64,000 nucleotides of DNA from Bathynomus jamesi (Eukaryota; Arthropoda; Malacostraca; Isopoda; Cirolanidae): assembly GCA_023014485.1 (NCBI GenBank), contig JAJOZX010012098.1, positions 1 to 64,000 of the forward strand, given 5' to 3'. The notes beneath the pieces are model-generated. The model was not told where the DNA came from. It did no database searches and saw nothing but the letters and a program-made list of their open reading frames with translations. How positions within the stretch are numbered: the first letter of the stretch is position 1; each line of letters begins with the position of its first letter. The position numbers were made by a program, and so were the translations under genes. Of the stretch, positions 54,061 through 64,000 are shown in pieces.

Positions 54061-55676
54061 AAGTTGTTGTTTTTTTATGCAGGAAGGAGGGGCCGAGGGC
54101 ATATGTCCCAAAAGCGCCCATCCCATAGAAGAAGAAGAGAGCCAAAGTCAAGGTCCGCGGTTTTCAAGATGCCTTGACACTCTACGTTTGAAAGATGGGA
54201 GGTCATAGACCAGGAGGAAAGATGAATTGAAGAACATTGTCCCAGAGTTGACCGGTTGAGTAGATGAAAGACTGAAAATAACGACCAACCCTTGCATTAG
54301 ATAGTTCGATAGTATAAGTGCTCTGAGTCAGCCTTAATTTTACATTCTTTTAAAGTATCGCTATACATGGATAGTTTCTTTTCATTATTTCATTTCCCAT
54401 ATTAGAATAATACCAAGTGGATTTAAGAAAAACTTTCTTCACAGAAGTCTCAACCACGCTTCTTCTTTTCTGTCCTTCAACAAGTGAGAGTGTACATAAC
54501 AAATGTTTAGCGAGAAACATCAAATGTTTGTACCAGCTACAAGAGAAGGAACAGCGACAAACGTTTATATGGCCTATTAAAGTTGGCAGTCTTACCGGCG
54601 AAGAACAAATAAAGCAGTGATTCCCAGACTAGAGTTCGCCGTAAGCTATGTAGAGGGATGAGTAAAGCTGCAGAAATGGAAACCAATCAGAACTGCCAAC
54701 CTGGGTTTCCGAACAATCACGAAGGAGAACAGGGTGAATCTATTTCCGGAGCCCATTTGGTCTCCGGGTTTCGTCCGGCGAGTTTCCCATTCTTTCTTGT
54801 GATCTTTACAATTCTTTTGCAAACATTTTCAGAACCAAGGTGATAAACTTTATTGACTATTTAAGTCTTCGAGGGCTGAGGTTTTTCAGGATATGCCCGC
54901 TGGACTCTAATCCCGAAGGATAAATGCAGTATTGATTCAAAAGAGTACGTACAAATTTTTCCTCTAAAACTCTGATAATAATTACTAGACAATGTTTACA
55001 GTATTTTCAGATAAAGCTTTCACGTAAAACGACTTTGACATATTATAAAATTAAAGGGGTCCGGGAAATTTCGTCAGATATCAAAGGGGTCCTTCCCCTG
55101 CAAATGTTGGATGGCTTGGGAACCATTGAATTAAAAGCGTATATACTGTAGGTAGACTGGACGATGCCTTATTTAAATAGTTGTTTAAATAGGTGGTTTT
55201 CTGTCACGTCCAGACTGTCACAAGACCACAAACATTTCCGACACGCTAGCTAGCTTCTACCTACTATCCTAGAAAAAGTAAATAGGTCGATACAGTGACG
55301 TCATTCTCGATAAACTGAGTACCTTTTAAAAAAAGGGACAAGAGTGTAATGTTTCTCTTGCTGAAAATACTTATCATGCCGAAACTGAGTAATGTTCATT
55401 CTTAACGTCTTAACTTTACTTACTTTAAATGAGTTTGAACAACTTACCAGGAGTTTTTAAAGTGAATTTGGAATAACGTCATTGTGTCAACACATTTACT
55501 TTTTTCTGGGACAGTTGGTAGAACCTAGAGTGTCGAGAAGGTTTGTGAGCTAATGGAAATCTGGACGCAGGGTTTGAACTTGTACAGTTTAGGTTTTAAT
55601 AGCAGGTCTACCCGTAAACTTTTATGGGCTTAACAACCAAAAATACTCACAGATTTACTGATCGAATGTTTAGTTA
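54060..55676. other. No recognisable gene
   Basis: Mixed AT-rich sequence with no frame, RNA or repeat that I can name. Confidence 0.55.
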
Positions 55677-55684
55677 CAGCCAAA

Positions 55685-55887
55685 GGATCACCTGAAGATC
55701 AGAGCCCTCAGCCTTCTTTAATTAGTCTTATAAGGCTAACTAACGAAAATATCACGACCTAACCTAACCAATCGTTAGGTCAACTGTACGCCCTTGACGA
55801 TTGGTTAGGTTAGGTCGTTATATTTTTGTTAATTAGCCTGATAAAGCTAACTAAAGAAGGCTGGGGGTCCTGATCTTCAGGTGATCC
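55685..55887. mobile_element. Fold-back MITE with GGATCACCTGAAGATCAG ends, copy 2
   Basis: 203 bp, perfect 8-bp duplication CAGCCAAA (55677-55684 and 55888-55895). Same arms and outward core halves as 43101-43302, including GGTCAACTGTACGCCC at the centre. Confidence 0.96.
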
Positions 55888-55899
55888 CAGCCAAATTCC

Positions 55900-57250
55900 A
55901 AGTTTGGAAAATACTTTTCTAAATTTATTACTTACAATAAAACGTAAAATAACTAAAGTATTTGCGACAAATGGGGTAACAAATATTTTACAGGCTTCCC
56001 GTGGTTCAAATGTTTGGAGGCTGTACTCTTACGGTTATAGAGTTGGACTGGCCTTAGGAAACTCTCCAAGTTCGCAGCTACCTTGGATGTTACTTTACCT
56101 TTACTTTTCGTTGCAAGCCTTTCATTATTTATCATGCTGTTAGGTCATTCCTCAAAATTTTAAAACAAACCCTACATAATTCTAATATTTTGAAGTAAAA
56201 CATCTTTTATAGGTAGAATGTCTTTTACATCAAAGTCAACAAGGACAGGCAAGCGTAAACAGTTTAATTCCTTGCATCAGATTTTTGCTTTCTTCATTCT
56301 TTTAGAAGGACTGACTACCTACTAGCAGATTAAAAGGCCCAAATAAAATCCTTACTATATCCCAGCTTCAAAAATGTACCCCCAACAAAATAAAACTCGT
56401 GTTACAAAAACACAGGATCACAAACTTTGTAAGCTCAAAGGGAAAGTCCAACTATTGCATTTTTATCATCTGATCTGAATGGAAGGAAAACGCATACAGA
56501 TAAGAACCAGAGTGAGTAGAAAGTTTATCTTTATTGTGCCTCAAAGACCAAACCATCCAAGGATGTTCCCAATCTCAACTTCATAAGTGAAATTAGTGGA
56601 AGGAGATATGTTTAAACGTTCTAAAAGATTATCAATACCTATGTTTTTATCGATGATAGCAAAGTTATCACTGTCATACCTAAACCAAGTGGAACCCAGT
56701 ACAAGATCAGAGTTCTCAAAAAAATCCATTAACAAATTCAACAAGACTGGTGAGAGGGAATAGCCATGTTAATCCTATACTCGCTGATGAAAAGAAATGT
56801 TGAGAGGAAAGTTATGTTCAATACACAAAGTTTTTCACAGGTATGGCGACCTTGCTGGCTCTTCTTTCTTTTGATATTTTCAGCAACTGATGAGGACCAG
56901 CTGTTTGGTCGAAAATACTTTTCTTGTTTTAATTTCTTACCTCATTAATGAAACCACGACATAATAAGGTGAAATAAAGCAGATAGCACTAAAGAATGGT
57001 GGGACCTCTCAGCCCCGGGGCTGCAGCCCCACCACTTCTGCAGTGGCTAGTTTAAAGACATCTTATCCATCAGCCCAAGAAATCGGTTTCGTAGATGCCT
57101 CTTAAATCACGCAACTGACACACACACGGTTACTTATAAAGAATATTATGTTTCTATGATGGGATTAATCTCATTTATGAAACCACTGTGGGTGCGGTGG
57201 GGTTGCAGCCGGGATTGAGGGGTCAAACCCTCCTTTAGTGATGTCGCCTC
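55900..57250. other. No recognisable gene
   Basis: I recognise nothing here. A 79-codon frame at 55904-56143 has no motif. Confidence 0.55.
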
Positions 57251-57259
57251 CTTACTGTG

Positions 57260-57262
<3 letters not shown>

Positions 57263-57330
<68 letters not shown>
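57263..57330. repeat. (TA)n and (GA)n microsatellite
   Basis: TA tract followed by a pure GA tract at 57291-57329. Confidence 0.96.
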
Positions 57331-57333
<3 letters not shown>

Positions 57334-57573
57334 AACACGAACTAAACTGTTGCTTCTTTCATTCAATTCCGTCTTTCTGTAATTAATTCCTTTGCACTTT
57401 TATTGCTCCTATTTCATTTTAATTAACTAATTAACGGAAGTAATTTTTCTTCAAATAATAAACGTCCGTTTCACGATTTAAAACCTTTTATTTTTCAATG
57501 ACGGCATTTAACGACTTCATTTTCATTCGTCTTTCGTGAACAATAAATTAATAGTCAATTAACTTTTGTTGAT

Positions 57574-57576
<3 letters not shown>

Positions 57577-57632
<56 letters not shown>
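57577..57632. repeat. (CT)n microsatellite
   Basis: Pure CT repeat. The 240 bp between it and the GA tract contain nothing recognised. Confidence 0.97.
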
Positions 57633-57636
<4 letters not shown>

Positions 57637-57795
57637 TTTCTGTCATGTTTCACACCAATCGTTCATTCGCATGAAGAGCAACTTTTCGAGGCTCTGCTGT
57701 TTAATGTGAAATTTGAACCACTTCTTCATCCAGAAAGATTCAAAGAAAAAGCGTTCAACTTTCAAACCTGAAATCATAGTCTGATGACTACGTGT

Positions 57796-57890
57796 GAGCA
57801 CGTCGCATCACCGCTTTCCGTTAGATCAGCGAGGTCAAGCGGCGTTGGGTTTGTTCATTTGTTGGACGGGTGACCGTCCTCCGCGTTCAG
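57796..57890 (+). pseudogene. 5S rRNA-like sequence (5S-derived SINE or pseudogene)
   Basis: CCGTTAGATCAGCGAGGTCA, AAGCGGCGTTGGG (A-box, 57837 onward) and GGACGGGTGACCG (C-box, 57864-57876) lie in the order and roughly the spacing of 5S rRNA. The first 25 nt and the 3' end do not match a normal 5S gene. Downstream ACCTACGGCTTTACGTGGG looks like a repeat body, so a SINE3-type element is likely. Confidence 0.55.
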
Positions 57891-58033
57891 ATAATGTAGC
57901 GAACGTACGGTAGATGGTTCGAATGTAATGATGGGGGTTGTTTAACCTCCTTCGCAACATGCATAAGGTTATATAACAGAGGGGACCTACGGCTTTACGT
58001 GGGATCTGAGCCACGGGTCGCTACTCTCTAGAC

Positions 58034-58268
58034 CAGCGGTTCTTAACCTTTTTCGTGTCATTTCCCCTTTCGACCAGTTCGCCCTACCCGATTTCCCCCT
58101 CCATTAGGATACGCAAAAAAGATAGCCTCGAAGACAAAATTTAATAACATTAGCAGACTTATAACGCACACTAATTATATGATTACCAAACAAAATTCTG
58201 CCATAAATCTCCCCTGGATTCCTGAAATATCTCCCCTGGGGAAAATTTCCCCAGGTTAAGAAATGCTG
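58034..58268. mobile_element. hAT MITE with CAGCGGTTCTTAACC ends
   Basis: 235 bp, TIRs CAGCGGTTCTTAACC and GGTTAAGAAATGCTG, perfect 8-bp duplication CTCTAGAC (58026-58033 and 58269-58276). No ORF; several TCCCCTGG motifs inside. Confidence 0.96.
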
Positions 58269-58504
58269 CTCTAGACCCTATGTCTCAACTTCGATGATCG
58301 ACGGGAAACGGTGTTACGATAATGGCCACGACGTAGCCCTAAATGGCTCGAACATCACGTAAAAGTTAAAACTGTAGGTCCCCCTTCGTCACATGACCTA
58401 TGCTATTACGAAAGAAACCAAACAACCCCAAATTAACATTATTATTAAAATCAGAAAGTGAATTGAGACCGAAGCACTACGAGTAAATGGTCTGTAACAA
58501 TTCA

Positions 58505-58580
58505 ACTCGAGACGAAAGGGAATTGAACCACGTAAGAGGACCTTCACATTCGGAATCTAATCCGTATAACCGCCGAACAA
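58505..58580 (-). other. Possible tRNA-like sequence
   Basis: On the minus strand, a B-box-like GGTTCAATTCCC follows GGCGGTTATACGGATTAG by a tRNA-like distance. The A-box is weak and no cloverleaf is convincing. Confidence 0.3.
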
Positions 58581-58858
58581 TAAACATAAAAAATAAAAAT
58601 TAAAAACTTTTAAATTAAACAGAAAATTAAAAAAGTTTCAAAGAAGAGACAAAATTCTTTACATTTTCGGTTTGGGGATTTCTCTCCTTAATGAGGTCTT
58701 AGGCCAGAGTCTATAAAGGAGTGAGTGAAGCCTCGTATCTCGGACAACATACGAACCGGCTCAGGAAATGAATTCTTAAATTCTTAATTAACACCTTAAT
58801 TACATACAATTATACGCCTTTCATCCACTAATTTTAAAACTTTTACCAAACAGTCTCA

Positions 58859-58890
58859 TAATATATATATATATATATATATAATATATA
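58859..58890. repeat. (TA)n microsatellite
   Basis: TA tract into which the LTR element at 58891 appears to have inserted; the other side of that element (63152 onward) is also TA. Confidence 0.93.
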
Positions 58891-60385
58891 TATAGTGGAC
58901 CTAGTTTTAGCCGTTTAAGGTGATAATGATTTAATTGTATGCAATGATTGATTGAGGCAATGACTGATTGCTTATTAATGATAGGCTATTTGAGTAGATC
59001 CACCATACTATTGGAAGTGACCGGAAAGGCAGCGAGGTCACCAGCTTGGTTTACACCCAAGCAAATTAATGTTAAGGTTATAAAAGACACCTTATATTGT
59101 TTTGTATTTTATTATGAAAATAAAGCCGTTATTTATTCACTGTGATATAACAAAGAATTGACAGTAATTAATTGGTAGTTTTATGTTATGCTTAGGACAT
59201 AGACTTAGCTAATAAGATGAAATGTTAATAGCTTAATTGACACGTAATAAATAATGTACTCATTTATGGTATGTAAATAGCATGCGGCATGGAACATTGA
59301 ATGGGCCTAGTAAATGATATAAAGAATGCACGTGCGTTTGGTACATTGAATGGAAAACATGACACAGATTAAGTAGGCTAAATGATTGCATGGATGCACA
59401 AGGAATAATTGATGCGGCCTAATAATAATGGATTGAAATGCTTGACAAAATAACAAATATCATTTCTATATAAGACCATTATGTGATGTTAAGTGATTAC
59501 GTCAAGAGAATATTTAGTTGACACATAAATATATGAATTGAACATAATGACGGATGATACGCGGAATTACGGTATTGTAATGACACTTGAATTGGATGAC
59601 AGGCCTACTGCGTTCTTTCACGTGAGTCAGTTGGAACGCTTAATTACACACTTTGGGAGTATAGCCTACCGTTCGGCGGTAGGCTAATGTAGGCTTCACA
59701 AGGGTACTTAGAATAGGAGGTACTTATCTTAGGACGATGTAAACTCTTGAAGGCGGGTTGGAGAAAGATCTATTACCGAAAACTCGAGTTGTCGTTGTCC
59801 GTTAAGCCTCTTGAGATGATGGGTGTAGGCTTCGTTGAGGCCTGAGGTGATGTTACTTCTCGAGGTGCAAGCTGGCCTTGTGATCTTGCAGGCGCAGGCC
59901 TGTGGTGCTGAAGATATCTCGAGGAACGTGGAGAAACTTGAAGGCCGACCCGGCAAACCGCAGGCCCGAAACGATTCCGGTTGGGCCTCGAAGGATTGCT
60001 TCTGCAGGTGGTCTGTAGATCTTACTTGATGATAAATTGTAGGCCTTGAAGAAAGTAGCGGCCGCGCCCCTCGGCCAGGGGGCCGGAAAGCGGTTGATGG
60101 ACGTTGCTCACGTTCGATGATGTGAGTACCAGTGAGTGAGAGTGAGAATGAAAGCAAGTGGAAGCTCGCTTTTATACGTAGTTCCTGTGACGTAGGACTT
60201 CGCGCCAATTCTTAAGACGCCTTGTGAACGCGTCCTTTAGTTGATAAGGGTTTTCGTTCGCGCCCTTTGGGAAGAAACAGACTTTCCATTGTTTGCCCAC
60301 GTGTGTTTTCCAAGCTGTTTGATGATAGCGTGGAAGTAAAGGATTTCTGTCTATTTGCTGGTCTATTTCTTGTCGATCCGCTACA
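58891..60385 (-). repeat. 3' LTR of the LARD-like element
   Basis: Begins TGTAGCGGATCGACAAG on the minus strand. A TATA box TATAAAAG (60176-60169) with Inr-like TCATT and TCACT about 27-33 nt downstream supports minus-strand transcription. It contains a 159-codon frame (60208-59729), kept with changes in the other LTR, that I do not regard as coding. Confidence 0.82.
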
Positions 60386-61687
60386 AGTAGTTCCCTCTCA
60401 GAGACGAAGGAACGATACTAAGAAGAAATACCATTCTGTTGGGAGACCTGATGAGGCCACTCCGAGATTTGACGCTTGGCCTGGTATGTCGTGGAATTCC
60501 TGACGCAGGAAGGAGTGAAGGGTCGTCTCGGAGCGGGGAGATGCTCGGAAGAGGAGGCGCTGTTGTATGGGGTGGGGGTTCCGCAGGGGGTGGGGTTGGG
60601 GTACGGCAGGAATGGGGGACAGTGAGGAGCGAACGGAGGAAACGAGAGGGGCAGGGGGGACTGTGTTGGGTTCGAATGCTGTGCCCGTAACTCGTCGCGT
60701 GGTTGTTCTCGTTGAGGTCGCTCCTGCCGCAGGGGTTGGGCTTCGGCAGGAATGCGGAGCAATGAAGAGCGGACGAAGGAAACGAGAGGGGCCGAGGAAC
60801 TGTGTTTGAGTTCGAATGCTGTGCCCGTAACTCGTCGTGTGGATGTTGTCGTCGAGGTCGCTCCTGCCGAAGGGAGAAAAAGAAACGTCGTTCGAGTCCA
60901 CGAGCAGCAGGAAGTAATCCACGGAATGATGCAAAGAGACAGTTGATGAAGGCAGGGGATCGCCAACCCTGTGCCTGAAGTGTCTGTTTTGCAGTTTGCC
61001 CTTTTGTTGCGTGGATGCATGTGTGCGCTCTGCTCGTTGACTTAAAGAATGCTTTCTTTTTAGGCCTTCCCGTAGGGATTGGGAAGGGAAACCCGTCGTG
61101 CTTGCGGAAAAAAAATTCGCTGTGCAATGAGGCGCGTCACCAGATTTATCGCCAAATGATTTACCGTACAACGGCCGAGACGGGACCGTTGAATATTTTT
61201 GGACGAGGTGGTGACGAAAGAATGCGCCGTTTGAAACGAATTTGGGACTGACTGCAGCGCTGGGGGGTGGGGGGTGAGTGTTGTCCTGATGTTCGGTGAT
61301 GATTTTCGTGAGTCCCTCCACGATCCGTTTGACGGCGGAGCAGGACCCAATGCCAGTGGTGGCTTCTCCAAGGGGTCGCCGCGCCCCTGCCGTCAGGAGG
61401 CAGTGAGACTCGACTCAGGGGACGCACTCGGGAATTTGAAAGTGCGATGATTGTGCCGCGGCACATGACCGCGAGGCAGTAAGACATTAGTTAATAAGTA
61501 CCGCGCGAAACGAATATCACTGTTTGCAAGTAGGCCTAGTTAATTTCACTGAATTTATGAATACCGTACGTACATAGAAATTTGATATGGCTGCAGAAAA
61601 TGAAATGGTCAGTAATAGCTAAGCACAAGGATCACTGTGAATAAATAACGTAAAATAAGTTCGAGTCACTCCGGGGTTACACCAATT
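60386..61687 (-). other. Internal region of the LARD-like element
   Basis: No retroviral-type motif. Overlapping Pro/Ser/Thr-rich minus-strand frames of 200-307 codons at 60381-61321 reflect GC-rich composition and the tandem repeat. The unit contains GAATGCTGTGCCCGTAACTC and GAGGTCGCTCCTGCCG in each copy. Confidence 0.65.
61667..61684 (-). other. Primer binding site of the LARD-like element
   Basis: TGGTGTAACCCCGGAGTG on the minus strand, three bases after the 5' LTR. It ends with the TGG needed to pair with CCA and looks like the complement of a tRNA 3' end; the primer tRNA is not identified. Confidence 0.65.
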
Positions 61688-63148
61688 TATAGTGGACCTA
61701 GTTTTAGCCGTTTAAGGTGATAATGATTTAATTGTATGCAATGACTGATTGCTTATTAATGAAGGCTATTTGAGTAGATCCACCATACTATTGGAAGTGA
61801 CCGGAAAGGCAGCGAGGTCACCAGCTTGGTTTACACCCAAGCAAATTAATATTAAGGTTATAAAAGACACCTTATGTTTTGTAGTTTATTATGAAAATAA
61901 AGCCGTTATTTATTCACTGTGATATAACAAAGAATTGACAGTAATTAATTGGTAGTTTTACGTTATGCTTATGACATAGACTTAGCTAATAAGATGAAAT
62001 GTTAATAGCTTAATTGACACGTAATAAATAATGTACTCATTTATGGTATGTAAATAGCATGCGCATGGAACATTGAATGGGCCTAGTAAATGATATAAAG
62101 AATGCACGTGCGTTTGGTACATTGAATGGAAAACATGACACTGATTAAGTAGGCTAAATGATTGCATGGATGCACAAGGAATAATTGATGTGGCCTAATA
62201 ATAATGGATTGAAATGCTTGACAAATAACAAATATCATTTATATATAAGACCATTATGTGATGTTAAGTGATTACGTCAAGAGAATATTTAGTTAACACA
62301 TAAATATATGAATTGAACATAATGACGGATGATACGCGGAATTACGGTATTGTAATGACACTTGAATTGGATGACAGGCCTACTGCGTTCTTTCACGAGA
62401 GTCAGTTGGAACGCTTAATTACACACTTTGGGAGTATAGCCTACCGTTCGGCGGTAGGCTAATGTAGGCTTCACAAGAGTACTTAGAATAGGAGGTACTT
62501 ATCTTAGGACGATGTAAACTCTTGAAGGCGGGTTGGAGAAAGATCTATTACCGAAAACTCGAGTTGTCGTTGTCCGTTAAGCCTCTTGAGATGATGGATG
62601 TAGGCTTCGTTGAGGCCTGAGGTGATGTTACTTCTCGAGGTGCAGGCTGGCCTTGTGATCTTGCAGGCGAGCCTGTGGTGCTGAATATATCTCGAGGAAT
62701 GTGGAGAAACTTGAAGGCCGACCCGGCAAACCGCAGGCCCGAACGATTCCGGTTGGGCCTCGAAGGATTGCTTCTGCAGGTGGTCTGTAGATCTTACTTG
62801 ATGATAAATTGTAGGCCTTGAAGAAAGTAGCGGCCGCGCCCCTCGGCCAGGGGGCCGGAAAGCGGTTGATGGACGTTGCTCACGTTCGATGATGTGAGTA
62901 CCAGTGAGTGAGAGTGAGAATGAAAGCAAGTGGAAGCTCGCTTTTATACGTAGTTCCTGTGACGTAGGACTTCGCGCCAATTCTTAAGACGCCTTGTGAA
63001 CGCGTCCTTTAGTTGATAAGGTTTTCGTTCGCGCCCTTTGGGAAGAAACAGACTTTCCATTGTTTGCCCACGTGTGTTTCCAAGCTGTTTGATGATAGCG
63101 TGGAAGAAAGATTTCTGTCTATTTGCTGGTCTATTTCTTGTCGATCCG

Positions 63149-63151
<3 letters not shown>
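61688..63151 (-). repeat. 5' LTR of the LARD-like element
   Basis: Direct repeat of 58891-60385 with scattered substitutions and small gaps (for example loss of about 20 bp near 61740), roughly 97 percent alike by eye. TATA box at about 62948-62941 on the minus strand. The outer end runs into (TA)n. Confidence 0.85.
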
Positions 63152-63183
<32 letters not shown>

Positions 63184-63539
63184 TCTTCATATATGTAGAT
63201 GATGATATGTTCGTTTATATACGCCTAAACGGCTAGGGTAATCTGCACCAAATTTAGTATACACATTAAGGGGGAACCAGGGAAGGTTTTAGTAACAAAC
63301 CCGCCCCTCCCAGTCCCCCTCATAGGTTGTGTTTTGGAGGGTTTGCTGCCCCTGCGCAAGGTGAAGCGACACAGTATGTGTGTGTGTGTTAGTTACGCAA
63401 TACTCATTTCTATCTGAAAACTTCCATCACATCTTGAATGTCTGATCTTTAGCAAACTGCTTCGTTCGTTTTTTCTAAAACTTGAAATTTGCTCCTTCGA
63501 ATGATATACAGGACATTTCAACACACTGTGATAAATTAA
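63152..63539. other. (TA)n and an unrecognised repeat-like stretch
   Basis: TA tract to about 63180, then GGGTAATCTGCACCAAATTT and a G-rich block I know only as repeat-like. No gene. Confidence 0.5.
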
Positions 63540-63975
63540 TGAGGGGTCCCGCGTCTTAAGGTACCTCAGCGCCAAAATTAAAATTCGCCAGAAATCGCCT
63601 CCAAAGTTCAGCAATATTCTCGCAATAGAATCTCTGTTATTAATTGAGCTAGAACGTTCATTTTTGGCTAAATTAGAGTTCTAAGTATGCTAATGAAGAT
63701 GTTGATGAGTTTTTGGAATAGATTTTCATATTTTATATGTATATATTTTTAATTTTTTTATTTTCTTATTATGTCGAACTTTGGGTGAACGTTTGGCTGG
63801 CGATAGACGTGAAAAAAATAGTTCGCTTCATAAGGTTTTCAACCATACTTCTAGTGTCGTAAGGTCATTATAACCCAAACCACGGGATAGAGGAAGGGTG
63901 AAAATAGTGATATCCATAAAAAACACGTTTTCGCCTGTGGTGGCGCTTAGGTACTGTAAGACGCGCGACCCCTCA
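63540..63975. mobile_element. TIR repeat (TGAGGGGTC ends), copy 2
   Basis: Same ends and interior as 422-1003, about 150 bp shorter because the middle (CAGGTAAATAAACATTC region of copy 1) is missing. Flanks do not give a clear duplication. Confidence 0.78.
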
Positions 63976-64000
63976 TATGTTTTCTCACTTATGCAAATTA

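Larger units (their letters stand above)
58891..63151 (-). mobile_element. Non-autonomous LTR retrotransposon (LARD-like)
   Basis: Two direct repeats of about 1.5 kb enclose about 1.3 kb with no gag or pol. On the minus strand a primer site follows the right-hand repeat at once and a purine-rich AGAGGGAACTACTTG precedes the left-hand one, giving the order of an LTR element. The internal part is GC-rich and includes a tandem duplication of about 125-130 bp (about 60605-60740 and 60735-60870). Confidence 0.82.

Noticed and set aside
59729..60208. 159-codon ORF present in both LTRs as a protein gene
   Set aside because: It lies wholly within the LTR, overlaps the promoter region, has no recognisable motif and is altered by indels between the copies.
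60381..61321. Pro/Ser-rich ORFs of 200-307 codons as gag
   Set aside because: Three overlapping frames of similar length come from GC-rich tandem sequence; no capsid, zinc-knuckle or protease motif.

Overview
The window is repeat-dense, AT-rich invertebrate nuclear DNA with no recognisable host gene. Almost every coding stretch is a transposable-element protein or its remains: Tc1/mariner and Tigger/pogo, hAT, Merlin (ISXO2-like), FLYWCH/MULE, CR1-like and APE-type LINEs, a Ty3/Gypsy element, Penelope-type fragments, and two protein families I know only as uncharacterised arthropod repeat proteins. Long (TA)n tracts, TTAGG-like motifs and the C-terminal style of the CR1-like LINE suggest an arthropod, most plausibly a decapod crustacean. 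That assignment is inference; the species cannot be named.

Layout. 0-9 kb: (TA)n, a TIR repeat seen again at the far right end, a head-to-head tRNA-derived SINE pair, a Tigger remnant with a nested Tc1/mariner copy, a CR1-like LINE, a Tc1 inverted repeat and a pogo-type MITE. 8.6-13.7 kb: a LINE cut between its endonuclease and RT halves by a CAGGG-ended element with 8-bp TSDs, itself cut by a CACTG-ended transposon (9780-12567) that carries a three-exon gene. 15-22 kb: mariner copies, a second CAGGG element and many palindromic repeats. 22-32 kb: a broken ZMYM1-like hAT gene with a MITE inside, a Merlin gene with a fold-back MITE inside, a third CAGGG element and a complete-ended hAT. 32.7-35.7 kb: a second CACTG element, with what looks like a heat-shock-type promoter. 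35.7-37.6 kb: a LINE on the minus strand. 37.8-40.4 and 43.6-47.3 kb: two copies of a large AGGGTG-ended element, the second carrying a MULE-like insertion with FLYWCH exons. 47.3-53.6 kb: a hAT remnant split by a young Gypsy element. 53.6-58.6 kb: Penelope-type hammerhead sequence, fold-back MITEs, microsatellites, a 5S-like stretch and a hAT MITE. 58.9-63.2 kb: a non-autonomous LTR element with about 1.5-kb LTRs. 63.5-64 kb: the second copy of the first TIR repeat.

Two results stand out. First, two diverged autonomous elements encode the same roughly 560-residue protein and share CACTGG termini and TTA target duplications; an empty site for one of them lies in the same window. Second, one palindromic core (GGTTAGGTTAAGTCGTGA next to TATTTTCGTTAG and its complement) occurs at least ten times, at or near the centre of inverted repeats whose outer arms and target duplications differ. 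Many open frames are broken by single-base changes in A or T runs, so some apparent pseudogenes may be sequence errors.
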